Source: Chitinophagaceae bacterium
Lineage (GTDB): Bacteria > Bacteroidota > Bacteroidia > Chitinophagales > Chitinophagaceae
Length of the DNA: 64,000 nucleotides
Assembly: GCA_016702745.1 (NCBI GenBank)
Contig: JADJDJ010000003.1
Span: 620,001-684,000, forward strand
Direction: 5' to 3'
A program made the translations under genes and the position numbers. Shown here piece by piece: positions 1 to 9,831 of the stretch. Within the stretch, counting starts at the first letter, position 1. The number at the start of each line of letters is the position of its first letter. The notes under the pieces were generated by a model. The model made no database searches and was not told where the DNA came from. It saw nothing but the letters and a program-made list of their open reading frames with translations.

Positions 1-23
1 AGGCTTCGTTAACGCTGCAACTG

Positions 24-1150
24 TCAGAGCAAATCCTTTAATTTCCGGATCACATCATCCACTTCTTCTTTGGTATTATGCTTACAGAAAGAAAAACGAA
101 CCGGTACCAGGTTAGGATTATTATTAATCGCACGGATCACATGACTTCCCACATCCGCCCCGCTGCTGCAGGCACTGCCACCGGAAACACAGATTCCCTG
201 CATATCCAGATTAAAAAGAATCATTTCAGATCTTTCTGTTTTCGGGAAAGAAACATTTAAAACCGTATACAAACTTCTGCCATTATAATCACCATTGAAT
301 TGCACCCCGGAAATCTGTTGCTGCAACTGTTCAATCATGTATGTTTTGAGAGATTGAATATAGGCACTGTCCTGCTCCATTCCTGCATCAGCCAGTTCGA
401 GTGCTTTGGCAAAACCAACGATACCATAGGTATTCTCTGTACCAGCCCGCATATTACGCTCCTGCCCTCCCCCATGAATCATTGGACGTACCTTTATATT
501 ATCATTGATATAAAGAATTCCTACTCCTTTGGGGCCATGAAATTTATGTCCGGCACCGGTGGCAAAATGCACGGGTTTGCTTCGGAGATCAATCTTATAA
601 TGCCCCACTGTTTGTACCGTATCTGAATGAAAAATCGCATTGTATTTTTTGCAGATTTCACCGGCTTTGTAGATATCCAGCAGGTTCCCGATTTCATTAT
701 TGGCATGCATCAGTGAAACCAGACATCTCTTTGTTTGTGCGGCCAGTTGCTCTTCCAGATCGTTCAAATCAACATGACCATCGGGCAGTACTTTTACAAA
801 ACTGCTGCTCACCACATCATCACGGTCATGATGCTCCACGGCATGCAGTACCGCATGGTGTTCGATGGGGAAGTGATGATATGCCGGCAACCCAGATCAT
901 GGATCGCAGACGCAATGGCCATATTATCACTTTCCGTTCCGCCGCTGGTGAAAAAGATTTCGCCGGGATTGGCATTCAGGATCTTTGCTACCGTTTTACG
1001 GGCTGTTTCCACTGCCAGACGGGATTCCCTGCCATAAGAGTATATGGAAGATGGGTTCCCAAAATGATCGGTCAGATAGGGCAACATGGCATCCAGCACT
1101 GTTTTATCCAGTGCGGTAGTGGCGGCATTATCAAAATAGATTCGGGTCAT
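24..1150 (-). CDS. Cysteine desulfurase (class V aminotransferase fold), frame interrupted
   Basis: PLP enzyme that takes sulfur from cysteine for Fe-S cluster or thio-cofactor assembly. The N-terminal part carries YFDNAATT and the TSGGTESDN cofactor-binding stretch. The C-terminal part has GAGHKFHGPKG, with the Schiff-base lysine in HK, and the GSACSSG loop holding the catalytic cysteine. The frame breaks at 867-870, a run of four G on the plus strand. One more base there (five C in the gene sense) joins ITSP to IEHHAVLHAVE and restores a protein of about 375 residues, normal for the family. The first half starts at the ATG at 1150 and a TAnnTTTG box lies just upstream. I read the break as a probable sequencing error; a real pseudogene cannot be excluded. 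Confidence 0.85.
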
Positions 1151-1182
1151 AATAGTAGGACTGCAATCGTTGATGAATGGTA

Positions 1183-1190
1183 CAAATATA
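1183..1190 (-). promoter_or_regulatory. Candidate -7 box of the cysteine desulfurase gene
   Basis: On the minus strand this reads TATATTTG, a perfect match to the Bacteroidota -7 consensus TAnnTTTG. It lies about 33 bases before the start codon at 1150, which would give a leader of roughly 25 nt. No strong -33 TTG was assigned. Confidence 0.4.
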
Positions 1191-1228
1191 GTCTCCTTAA
1201 AACTGATGAAAGATGAACCTGATCAGTT

Positions 1229-2626
1229 TCACTGGCTGCTGAATTCCCGGATATCCCGCATCAGTTGCATGGCCATATTGCCGGCCTTGGTCTCCAGATC
1301 ACTTTCCGCATAAATCCGGATGATGGGTTCTGTATTCGAAGTACGCAGGTGAACCCAGTCATTGTCGAATTCAATTTTCAAACCGTCTTCCGTATTCATC
1401 GGATGTTTGCTGTACTTCTTACTGATCTTTTCAAAAATATCCTGCACATTGATTCCCTTTCCATTGGTAGCAGGTAATTCAATTTTGTTCTTGGAAATAA
1501 AATAATCCGGGTAAGTATTCCTCAATGATTTAATGCTTTTGCCAAAAGCTGCCAGGTGACAGAGGAAAAGCCCGATCCCGATCAGGGCATCACGGCCGTA
1601 ATGGAAGTCCGGAACAATGATCCCTCCATTGCCTTCGCCGCCAATAACGGCATTCACTTCTTTCATTTTCTTTACCACATTTACTTCACCCACGGCTGAG
1701 GGATAATAACTCCCCCCATGTTGTTGGGTAATTTCCTTCAGGGCCTTGGTACTGCTCATATTGCTGACCGAGTTTCCCTTTATCTTTCCCAATATATAAT
1801 CTGCCACAGCTACAAGCGTATACTCTTCGCCAAACATAGTACCGTCCTCACAAACAAAACAAAGCCGGTCCACATCCGGATCAACGGCAATACCCAGGTG
1901 AGCCTGTTGTTTCACAACTTCCGCACTTAACTGGGAAAGATGTTCCGGAAGGGGTTCAGGATTATGTGCAAAGCGGCCATTGACCTCTTCATTCAGCACA
2001 ATGACTTCGTTAATCCCGAGTGCATGCAAAAGGGCAGGCACAAAAATGGCACCGGTTGAATTCACGGCATCCACTACTATTTTAAAATCCTGCTTTTTGA
2101 TCAATCGGGTATTCACCAGCGGGTATTGAAGGATAGCGTCAATATGCTGTTGCATATAAGTTTCATCCACGGTCAGCTTCCCCAGTTTATCAACCGGGGC
2201 AAAATTGAATTTTTCAGCAGCTGCCAGTTCCAGTACCCTGGCTCCGGTTTCCGCATCAATAAATTCCCCTTCCTGGTTGAGGAGTTTCAGTGCATTCCAT
2301 TCTTTAGGGTTATGACTGGCGGTGAGAATGATCCCTCCGTCGGCTCCGGCCATTTTAACTGCCATTTCCACGGTTGGTGTGGTTGACAGGCCAAGGTCAA
2401 TCACATCAATCCCCAATCCGGTGAGTGTATTGACTACCAGGCCCTGAACCATACTTCCACTGATACGGCCATCCCGGCCCACGGCAATTTTTGTACTGGT
2501 TTTGCCTTCGGCGATGATCGTTCCGTAAGCGGCCGTAAATTTTACAATATCAAGCGGTGTCAGGTTGTCGCCCGGGGTTCCGCCAATAGTTCCTCTGATT
2601 CCTGAAATACTCTTGATTAAAGCCAC
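1229..2626 (-). CDS. glmM: Phosphoglucosamine mutase
   Basis: Converts glucosamine-6-phosphate to glucosamine-1-phosphate for UDP-GlcNAc, hence peptidoglycan and LPS synthesis, in the cytoplasm. At 465 residues it fits the alpha-D-phosphohexomutase family. Visible motifs are the active-site serine in TASHNPKEWNALK (about residues 101-113), the metal-binding loop DPDVDRL (about 248-254), the sugar-binding GGEGNGG loop (about 319-325) and the C-terminal phosphate-binding RTSNTEPIIR. Some Bacteroidota members are annotated as phosphomannomutase/phosphoglucomutase, so substrate assignment is by family only. It lies downstream of the methyltransferase promoter region, in divergent orientation. Confidence 0.88.
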   Translation of the reverse strand: MALIKSISGIRGTIGGTPGDNLTPLDIVKFTAAYGTIIAEGKTSTKIAVGRDGRISGSMVQGLVVNTLTGLGIDVIDLGLSTTPTVEMAVKMAGADGGIILTASHNPKEWNALKLLNQEGEFIDAETGARVLELAAAEKFNFAPVDKLGKLTVDETYMQQHIDAILQYPLVNTRLIKKQDFKIVVDAVNSTGAIFVPALLHALGINEVIVLNEEVNGRFAHNPEPLPEHLSQLSAEVVKQQAHLGIAVDPDVDRLCFVCEDGTMFGEEYTLVAVADYILGKIKGNSVSNMSSTKALKEITQQHGGSYYPSAVGEVNVVKKMKEVNAVIGGEGNGGIIVPDFHYGRDALIGIGLFLCHLAAFGKSIKSLRNTYPDYFISKNKIELPATNGKGINVQDIFEKISKKYSKHPMNTEDGLKIEFDNDWVHLRTSNTEPIIRIYAESDLETKAGNMAMQLMRDIREFSSQ

Positions 2627-2707
2627 TGCTGATGGGTAAGTTTAGGGTTGAAAAAGGGTGCCGGCAAAAATACAATTTTCGGCAGCAACCCATTTAATAT
2701 GGGCTGC

Positions 2708-2715
2708 TTACTTTT
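2708..2715 (+). promoter_or_regulatory. Candidate -7 box, probably giving a leaderless mRNA
   Basis: TACTTTTG matches the Bacteroidota -7 consensus TAnnTTTG exactly and ends four bases before the ATG at 2720. Transcription would start at or next to the start codon. Confidence 0.4.
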
Positions 2716-2719
2716 GCGC

Positions 2720-3457
2720 ATGGCCGAAAAAGCATGGTACAAGGACTGGTTCAATTCCATTTACTACCACAAACTGTATTTTGAGCGGGACGAAAAGGAG
2801 GCAGCTGCGTTTATACAGACCCTGATCGGGCACCTCCGGCCTGTTCCCGGTTCCCGGATGCTGGATGTGGCCTGTGGCAAGGGCCGGCACAGTAAAATAC
2901 TGGCTGCCCTTGGATACCAGGTTACCGGCATTGATATTTCTCCGGCCAGTATTGAGATCGCCCTGGAATCAGCATCTGATCATCTTGATTTTTATGTACA
3001 CGATATGCGGCTGCCTTTCTGGGGGAATTACTTTGATTATGCATTTAATTTCTTTACCAGTTTTGGCTATTTCAAAACCAGGAGGGAACATGATAATGCT
3101 ATCCGCACCATCGGTAAAAGCTTAAAACCCGGTGGCGTTTTTGTGATCGATTACCTGAATGTACATTTTGCAGAAGCAAAGCTGGTGCATGAGGAAGAAA
3201 AACAGATCGGAGACAGTCTTTACCTGATTCACCGCTGGGATGATGAAACCCATTTTCACAAAAAAATTACTGTAACAGATCCAGCCCTTAAAAAACCCTT
3301 GATATATACAGAGAAAGTTGCCAAGTTTACCCTGGGTGATTTTACCGATATGCTGGCCTTTCAGGGAATGCAGGTTCAGGAAGTGTATGGTGATTACCAA
3401 CTTGGCGCTTACGATACCCGCAAAACACCCCGGATGATCCTGCTGGCGAGGAAGTAA
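2720..3457 (+). CDS. Class I SAM-dependent methyltransferase
   Basis: A 245-residue cytoplasmic protein of the Rossmann-type methyltransferase fold. Motif I is LDVACGKGRHS (about residues 49-59), followed by VTGIDISPASIE (motif II with the acidic ribose-binding residue) and, further on, the motif IV region FNFFTSFGYF. The substrate cannot be read from sequence. I chose the start at 2720 (MAEKAWYKDWF) because earlier in-frame starts would lie upstream of, or inside, a good -7 box and add a non-conserved tail. The gene stands alone between glmM and the sulfatase genes; an octad repeat array begins a few bases after its stop. Confidence 0.8.
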   Translation: MAEKAWYKDWFNSIYYHKLYFERDEKEAAAFIQTLIGHLRPVPGSRMLDVACGKGRHSKILAALGYQVTGIDISPASIEIALESASDHLDFYVHDMRLPFWGNYFDYAFNFFTSFGYFKTRREHDNAIRTIGKSLKPGGVFVIDYLNVHFAEAKLVHEEEKQIGDSLYLIHRWDDETHFHKKITVTDPALKKPLIYTEKVAKFTLGDFTDMLAFQGMQVQEVYGDYQLGAYDTRKTPRMILLARK

Positions 3458-3464
3458 ATGGAGA

Positions 3465-3605
3465 ATGGTTGAGAAGTTTAGTAGTTGAGAAGTTGAGGGG
3501 TTGAGTAGTTGAGAAGGAACAAGCGACATTTACGATTCATCATACCCCATCCGCTTCCGGCTCAGAAACTGATAGACTGACCGACTGATGACTGATGACT
3601 GCCGA
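3465..3605. repeat. Two degenerate short-unit arrays after the methyltransferase stop
   Basis: The first part repeats GTTGAGAA/AGTTGAG-like units (about 3470-3515). The second repeats ACTGATG/ACTGCCG-like units (about 3570-3608). They fill the whole space between two convergent genes. No open frame of interest. Confidence 0.6.
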
Positions 3606-3610
3606 CTGCC

Positions 3611-5591
3611 CTACTCCTTCTCATTTTTCATTATCAGGTATTTCGCCGTTTCAAAAAAAGCACCTGTGAATTCGGAAAGTTTCTTCTTCGCTGAATCCTC
3701 TTGCTGTTTATTATAACGGGAAGCACCCCGGTGCATCGGTGTTAGTTGTTCTTCACTGGAATTGATATTCCGGGTATAATAAAAATCATCGCTCACCATA
3801 CCCACTACATCTGCCGTATTGGTGATAAAGGCAAAATTGTATTTTTTGACAGGATCCAGCAGATCACGTCCAAGTGTGGTATTCACATAGGACTGATGCA
3901 GCATGCCCGCAATGGTAGGCAGTACATCAATCTGAGAAACCACTTCGTTTCTGCGCTGGGCTGTTAATAATTGCGGGGCATAAAACAGGAGCGGTACATG
4001 TTCATCCGTCAGTCGCTGTTCCGTCCAAACCGGTGGATACACAGCTTCTGCATTACCGGCTACTCCATGATCACCCACAAAAACAAATATGGTATTGGAG
4101 AAATAACTTTCCTTTTGCGCTGCTGCCAGAAACTGCTGCACACAATAATCAAAATACCGGAAAGCATTGAACTCATCTACTGATTCAAAACCATATTTCT
4201 TCAGTGTTTCGGTTTCCACACTTACCCTGATAAAATCAGTATCGGTACTGGCCATCGTTTTATCAAAAGGCCGGTGATTACCGGAGGTCTGTATATAGGC
4301 GAAAAAAGGACTTGATTGTTTCCGGAATACTTCATTTGCTTCCAGAAACAAAGCTTTATCACTGATCCCCCACACATTTACATCGGGAGTACCGGTTCTT
4401 TTGCCGGTATGCATTTGCAGGTCATTGATATTATTCAGCACGCCCTGGAAATTCCCGAATTCAGGGTCACCTCCCAGAAAATAATGTTTGCTGTAATCGG
4501 CAAAGTTGTCAATGATGGTATGCTGTTTTACGGCTTCGGGATTACGGCTGGAGAATTTAAATAACTGCGCATCCGGTATACCTGATAAAATGGCAAATAA
4601 AGCCCTTGCCGTAGAGAAATGCGGGGTAAAACAACGTTCAAAGAAAATGCCCTGCCGGCTGAGACTGTCAAAGTATGGAGTTGCATTCAGCGGGTTACCA
4701 CTCATGCTGCTTTTATACATACTGTATGATTCGCATTGTACCAGTACAATATTAGGTTTGCTTTCCAGTGAACTGCTGCGGGGACTGATTTCCCGGCGGA
4801 ATGAAAAACTGTTCCGGGTCGCTGAACTGCATCCACTCTGCCATGACCGGATAAGCATCCCTTGCCTTCCGTTCATTGAAGTCTGGTTTGCGTAATTTAA
4901 GTGTGGCAAAGAAATTCTGTAAGGGATTGAGCGAAAGATAGGACTTGAAACTGTTGTTAAATTGAAAACAATCGTTACGGGATAAAGGGGGCCAGGAAAA
5001 ATTTCCCCATGAAAAAAAGAGCAGTACCACCGCTGCGATCACAAAGTGTTTCCGGCGGTAAGGGATACCCAGTCCGTCTGTACGGTTGATCACCTGCCAG
5101 TGACTGCGGTGATACATCCAGCGGAAAAATAATACGGCCACTATCAATCCCAGCAGCATCCAGAACAAGGGATAGGTCTGGCTGATCATCCGCCAGGATA
5201 TTTTGAAGTCCTCTGCAAAATTCATTGCCCCGGCATCCAGGGGAGTTTTATTATAAGAGAAGCTGCCAAACCCTGCTGCGAAAAAGAAAAAGATGATGAA
5301 GGTGACGATGGCCAGGTACCAGGTCCACCATTTTTTGTTGCGGGAGGAATAAAAAGGAGATAGCCTTGGCGTTAAACTAAACAACACGATCGGGAGCAGC
5401 ACAAAAGATATCCAGCGCAGATCATAACGAAGCCCCATCCAGAAAGCGGGAAATGCATCTCCAAAAGAAATATTTTTTGGCCGGAAAGCTAAAAATGTAA
5501 CCAACCGGTAAAGCGTAAAAATCAGCAGAAAAATGAGCAGGAGATTGATCACCCACAAAATGGTCTTAGGTATGCGGTATTTCCTGAGCAT
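3611..5591 (-). CDS. LTA synthase-like membrane sulfatase/phosphotransferase, frame interrupted
   Basis: Membrane-anchored alkaline-phosphatase superfamily protein of about 659 residues, related to lipoteichoic acid synthase and phosphoethanolamine transferases. In Gram-negatives such enzymes usually decorate periplasmic glycans or lipid A; the substrate is not readable here. The N-terminal part has about five hydrophobic segments. The catalytic domain begins at KPNIVLVQCES, with the nucleophile Thr in HFSTARALFAIL and the metal ligands in FVGDHGVAGN. The frame breaks at 4804-4808 (five A on the plus strand). Removing one base gives PEQFSFRREISP, matching the neighbouring paralogue's LSFRRNIVFP. 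The start at 5591 (MLRKYRIPK) immediately precedes the first membrane segment. Confidence 0.82.
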
Positions 5592-5696
5592 AGCAGAATT
5601 AATGGAAGCTGGTGCCACGCAAAATAAGCTATTTAGCTGTTTTTGCTGGCATTTATGTGCGCCCCATCTCCTTTCTTTAAAATAAACACCAAGCCC

Positions 5697-5704
5697 TATT
5701 TTTG
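5697..5704 (+). promoter_or_regulatory. Candidate -7 box of the PAP2 gene
   Basis: TATTTTTG fits TAnnTTTG exactly and ends five bases before the ATG at 5710, again suggesting a leaderless or nearly leaderless transcript. Confidence 0.4.
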
Positions 5705-5709
5705 CTTTT

Positions 5710-6309
5710 ATGCTGTGGTTGTCTATCACCTTCCTTGAAAGACTGATCATCTGGGATAAAAGTCTTTTTCGCTCGATCAATACTCATTGTGCCAATCCGG
5801 TATTTGATGCCGTCATGCCTTTCATGAGAAAACAACAGCACTGGTATCCGCTTTACCTGGCATTGCTGGTATTTGTAGTGGCTAAATTCAAGCAAAGGGC
5901 TATCGGCTGGATTCTTTTTTTTATTCTGACAGTTGCCCTTACTGATCTCACCGGTACCAATATTTTCAAATACGGTTTTGAAAGAATCAGACCCTGTAAT
6001 GACCCTGATTTGCTTGGGACGGTCAGGATGCTGGTACCTTGTCCGGCAGGTTTTGGTTTTACTTCCAATCATGCGGCCAATCATTTCGGCATGGCCTTCT
6101 TTTTCTTCTTTACATTCCGGCATTTGCTGAAAGGCTGGGTATGGCTGGGCTTTCTCTGGGCCGGACTGATTGCCTTTGCCCAGGTATATGTCGGGGTTCA
6201 TTTTCCGGCTGATGTGATTTGCGGCGCCCTGCTTGGTCTTTTTTATGGAACCTTAACCGCCTACCTATTTAACCGGTATATTGGTTTTGAAAAGAAAACG
6301 CGGGTGTAA
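5710..6309 (+). CDS. PAP2 family membrane phosphatase
   Basis: 199-residue integral membrane acid phosphatase of the type-2 phosphatidic acid phosphatase family. The three signature motifs are visible: K-x6-RP as KYGFERIRP, the PSGH-equivalent TSNHAAN and S/A-R-x5-H-x3-D as QVYVGVHFPAD. Five to six hydrophobic segments surround them, placing the active site on the periplasmic side. Family members dephosphorylate undecaprenyl pyrophosphate, lipid A or phosphatidyl-glycerophosphate; which one applies here is not visible. It sits between two LTA-synthase-like genes on the opposite strand, so a role in lipid-carrier or headgroup recycling for envelope decoration is a reasonable inference. Confidence 0.85.
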   Translation: MLWLSITFLERLIIWDKSLFRSINTHCANPVFDAVMPFMRKQQHWYPLYLALLVFVVAKFKQRAIGWILFFILTVALTDLTGTNIFKYGFERIRPCNDPDLLGTVRMLVPCPAGFGFTSNHAANHFGMAFFFFFTFRHLLKGWVWLGFLWAGLIAFAQVYVGVHFPADVICGALLGLFYGTLTAYLFNRYIGFEKKTRV

Positions 6310-6319
6310 TAAACTGATT

Positions 6320-8293
6320 TTATTTTCTGTTATTCAACAATAAATACCTTGACGTTTCATAATACCCCAGGGTCAGGTTGCGCATCATCTGCAGCAAACT
6401 GTCTCCTGGTTCTTTGGGTGAAAGCACGCGGTTATCCAGCAGGGAGTAAACACTTTCTCTCCCCGACAATAATTCATACCGGTAAAAATACTGGTGACTG
6501 ACCAGGCCGATAATTTTCTGATCAGGGTCGGTTACAAAACTGTGATCTCCGATTAATGAACTATCACTCCCTTCGTAAAAGAGATCCCTGCCTAATGAGT
6601 AGTTGGATACAGGTATACCTGCCAGGTGACAAACGGAAGGAATGATATCCACCTGAGAAACTTTTTTATCACTGATACCGGCGCTTAACCAGGGAGCATA
6701 AAAAAGCAGGGGTACATGCTGGGTTGTCAGTCCCTGATCCGTCCATACTTTAGGCATCATATTTCCGGCATTGCCCCTGATGCCGTGATCACCCACAAAA
6801 ACAAAGAGGGTATTCATAAAATATTTTTCACGGGCTGCCGCCTGCATAAATACTTTAAAGGTATAATCCATATAGCCAAAGGCATTCATTTCCGCATCGG
6901 ACCAGAAGCCATATTTTTCCAATGTATCTTTTGGGAAACTGCGCAGCTTTATAGCCTGTTCGTCTTCCTTAGGAATTGTATAGGGACGGTGATTATAGGC
7001 GGTTTGAATGACAGCGATAAATGGCTTTGTTTCTTGCTTAAGTACTTCATTCGCTTCCAGGAAAAGGTTCTTATCACTGATCCCCCATACATTTAAAGCC
7101 GGAGAATGATAATCCTGCTGTTCATAGAGCCGAAGTCCTGCAATATTTCCTTTCAGTACCCCCCTGATATTGGCCCAACTGGCACTGCCCCCAATAAAAT
7201 ACATCTTCTCGTACTCCCTGATATCGTTCAGCATATTACGTTGATCCACCATCGACAGGTTCCGGCTGGCAGTTTTGATTTCCGAAACATCCGGTATACC
7301 AGTAATAATTGACCAAATCCCCCTGGCTGTTCCATAGGCAGGAGAAAAACAGTTTTTGAAAAAATAACCCTCCCTGCAGAGCGAATCAAAATAGGGAGTG
7401 GTATTCAAAGGGTTTCCCCACATTGAACTTTTATACGCACTGAAACTTTCACAAATCACCAGTACTATATTTGGTTTCCTGAGATTGTGTGAATCGGGAA
7501 ATACAATATTCCGCCTAAATGAAAGATGGCCGGTATCAGGTTGATGTATGCCGATTGCCTTTGTGATCAGCGGGTAATAATATCGGGTACGTTGGAGATC
7601 AAAACCTGCATTCCGGAATTTAAAACTGCTGGCAAAACTTTGAAATGGATTCAGACAGAGATTGGACTGATAATCGTTCCCGAAACGATAAGCATCACTC
7701 CAACGAAGCGGGAACTTGCCGATCTTTCCAAAAATGGCAACTCCAATTACTAAGAAACTAACAAAATAAACCAGCCCCTTTTTTCTTCTGGAATCGGACT
7801 CTGTTATACGGGAGGAATAGCGATACAGGTAACGCATTACGAACCAGAGCCCACAAAATGCAGCTATCCAAACCAGCAAAATTTTAATGACCGGGTATGA
7901 TTGCCATACCATGGTCAGGGAAATTCCGGCATCGGCAGTATAACTGAGTACACTGGCATTTAACCTTTGGCGGAGATAGGCAAAATGAGCGAAATCAAAA
8001 GTGTACAAAAGAATGATGAGCAATCCCAATAACCAGCCCAGACCCAGCATATAAATCCTGGCAGCTTTTTGTTGAAATGGCCGGAATGAATTGAACAAAC
8101 CAGGTACCCAAAGTAAAAAAAGATAAACCCCCACCACCCTGGCGTCGTACCTTAATCCCAGTAAAATGGCGTCAATGGTAAGTGAATCCCCTCGCAGCTG
8201 AAAGACCAGGTGAAAAACCAGACGCAAAATGCTCATCAGCAGCAAAAAGAAAATGCCGCTCACTAAAAAATAGTGAAGCACTCTGGTGGGCAT
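6320..8293 (-). CDS. LTA synthase-like membrane sulfatase/phosphotransferase
   Basis: Intact paralogue of the gene at 3611-5591, about 657 residues. About five N-terminal membrane segments are followed by a periplasmic catalytic domain starting at KPNIVLVICES. The likely Thr nucleophile is in AYGTARGIWSIITG, and metal-binding residues are in FVGDHGIRGN. Shared blocks such as KSSMxGNPLNxTPYFDSL and NVWGISDKxLFLEANEV show recent common ancestry with the neighbour. I took the ATG at 8293 (MPTRVLHYF), which precedes the first hydrophobic segment; an in-frame TTG seven codons upstream is the alternative. Substrate unknown; likely transfers a phospho-headgroup to an envelope glycan or lipid. Confidence 0.85.
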   Translation of the reverse strand: MPTRVLHYFLVSGIFFLLLMSILRLVFHLVFQLRGDSLTIDAILLGLRYDARVVGVYLFLLWVPGLFNSFRPFQQKAARIYMLGLGWLLGLLIILLYTFDFAHFAYLRQRLNASVLSYTADAGISLTMVWQSYPVIKILLVWIAAFCGLWFVMRYLYRYSSRITESDSRRKKGLVYFVSFLVIGVAIFGKIGKFPLRWSDAYRFGNDYQSNLCLNPFQSFASSFKFRNAGFDLQRTRYYYPLITKAIGIHQPDTGHLSFRRNIVFPDSHNLRKPNIVLVICESFSAYKSSMWGNPLNTTPYFDSLCREGYFFKNCFSPAYGTARGIWSIITGIPDVSEIKTASRNLSMVDQRNMLNDIREYEKMYFIGGSASWANIRGVLKGNIAGLRLYEQQDYHSPALNVWGISDKNLFLEANEVLKQETKPFIAVIQTAYNHRPYTIPKEDEQAIKLRSFPKDTLEKYGFWSDAEMNAFGYMDYTFKVFMQAAAREKYFMNTLFVFVGDHGIRGNAGNMMPKVWTDQGLTTQHVPLLFYAPWLSAGISDKKVSQVDIIPSVCHLAGIPVSNYSLGRDLFYEGSDSSLIGDHSFVTDPDQKIIGLVSHQYFYRYELLSGRESVYSLLDNRVLSPKEPGDSLLQMMRNLTLGYYETSRYLLLNNRK

Positions 8294-8459
8294 AAAACTG
8301 GCTTTGGCTTGCAAAAGTTAATACTAATGTAATAACTGAGCAAACAAGAAAAACTGATTTTGCTTAGTCCTGGCAGTGCAAGCCGGCTTGAATGATGGCT
8401 GAAACCCCTAAACTGCCTGAAATCACTATCTTCGATGATTAACCAACTGGTTCCCCCTG

Positions 8460-9755
8460 ATGGATATCTTCATATTAGGCTTTCTTATTTTACTGAATGG
8501 TCTTTTTTCCATGTCCGAAATCGCGCTGGTATCTGCCCGGAAAGCCCGTCTGGAGGGACAGGCAGATCGTGGTGATAAAAAGGCTAAACTGGCCCTGGAA
8601 ATGTCCAGTCATCCCGAAACCTTTCTCTCTGCCGTGCAAATCGGTATCACCCTGATCTCCATCGTAACCGGGGTTTATTCCGGTGAAAAATTCAGCAAAG
8701 ACCTCCAACCCGTGATTGAAAGAGTGGAGATGTTCCGGCCCTATGCGGAAGGAATTTCCACAGCCCTGATAGTTATTGTCGTCACTTTTGTGTCGATCAT
8801 ATTCGGAGAACTGATCCCCAAGCGGATTGGTCTTCTTCGTTCTGAAAAAATTGCCAAGAATGCCGCCGGCCCCATGCGCTTCTTTGCCCGTTTATTTTAT
8901 CCCGTTGTATGGTTGCTGAATAAAACCAGTAACCTTTTCTTCCGCATTTTCAATATCCGCCGGATGAAGGAAGATGCGGTTACAGAAGAAGAAATCAAGA
9001 CCCTGATTACCGAAGGAACAGAAGCCGGCACCATTGATGAGGCCGAACAGGAAATCATTGAAAGGGTATTTCACCTGGGCGACCGGAATATTACTTCCCT
9101 GATGACTCACCGGAGTGATATCATCTGGTTCAGTCTGGATGACAACGAAGACAAGATCAAGGAAAAAATATTACAGGAACCTCATTCTGCTTATCCCATT
9201 TGTGATGGCAGCATCGATCAGATCAAAGGAGTGGTTTCTATTAAAGATCTCTATGTTTCACCTGATAGTACCCCTTTCCGTGAGATCATGTACCCCGCCC
9301 TGTTTATTCCTGAAAATAATTCGCCTTACCAGGTACTGGAAAAGTTTAAGGAGTCCAAAATACACTCCGCATTTATTGTAGATGAGTATGGAAGTATTCT
9401 CGGATTACTTACCCTCAACGATATTCTGGAAGCCATCGTTGGAGAAATGCCGCAGCCTAATGTGGATGATTATGAAATCCGCAAAAGAGATGATGGCTCT
9501 TACCTGGTTGATGGCCAGATTCCCTTCTATGATTTCCTTACCCGTTTTGAGAAAACAGAATGGATGAATGAAGGTGAACATGATTTTGATACCCTGGCGG
9601 GTTTTATCCTGCATGAACTGGAAAGAATTCCCAAAACCGGTGACAAACTGGACTGGAAAGGTTTTCATATCGAAGTGATGGATATGGACGGACACCGGAT
9701 TGATAAATTGCTGGTGACGCTGAGTGAGGAATTGAAGGAGGATATTGAAGAGTGA
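8460..9755 (+). CDS. CNNM/CorC-type (hemolysin family) membrane protein
   Basis: 431-residue inner-membrane protein with the order DUF21/CNNM transmembrane domain (about residues 1-190), two CBS domains (about 200-335), and a C-terminal CorC_HlyC domain (about 345-420). The start MDIFILGFLILLNGLFSMSEIALVS is typical of this family, including the conserved SEIAL. Relatives are linked to magnesium or cobalt efflux and magnesium homeostasis; the old name hemolysin is historical. A TATCTTCG box at 8427-8434 is a possible -7 element. An octad repeat array begins directly after the stop codon. Confidence 0.87.
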   Translation: MDIFILGFLILLNGLFSMSEIALVSARKARLEGQADRGDKKAKLALEMSSHPETFLSAVQIGITLISIVTGVYSGEKFSKDLQPVIERVEMFRPYAEGISTALIVIVVTFVSIIFGELIPKRIGLLRSEKIAKNAAGPMRFFARLFYPVVWLLNKTSNLFFRIFNIRRMKEDAVTEEEIKTLITEGTEAGTIDEAEQEIIERVFHLGDRNITSLMTHRSDIIWFSLDDNEDKIKEKILQEPHSAYPICDGSIDQIKGVVSIKDLYVSPDSTPFREIMYPALFIPENNSPYQVLEKFKESKIHSAFIVDEYGSILGLLTLNDILEAIVGEMPQPNVDDYEIRKRDDGSYLVDGQIPFYDFLTRFEKTEWMNEGEHDFDTLAGFILHELERIPKTGDKLDWKGFHIEVMDMDGHRIDKLLVTLSEELKEDIEE

Positions 9756-9756
9756 G

Positions 9757-9831
9757 GCAGTCGGCAGTCATCAGTCTACAGTCATCAGTATACAGTCTAC
9801 AGTCATCTGTCTACAGTCGGTCAGAAAGAAA
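9757..9831. repeat. Octad array (AGTCATC/AGTCTAC units)
   Basis: Degenerate tandem units AGTCGGC, AGTCATC, AGTCTAC, AGTATAC begin one base after the stop codon of the CNNM gene and run toward the end of the convergent DUF6702 gene. Confidence 0.65.
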
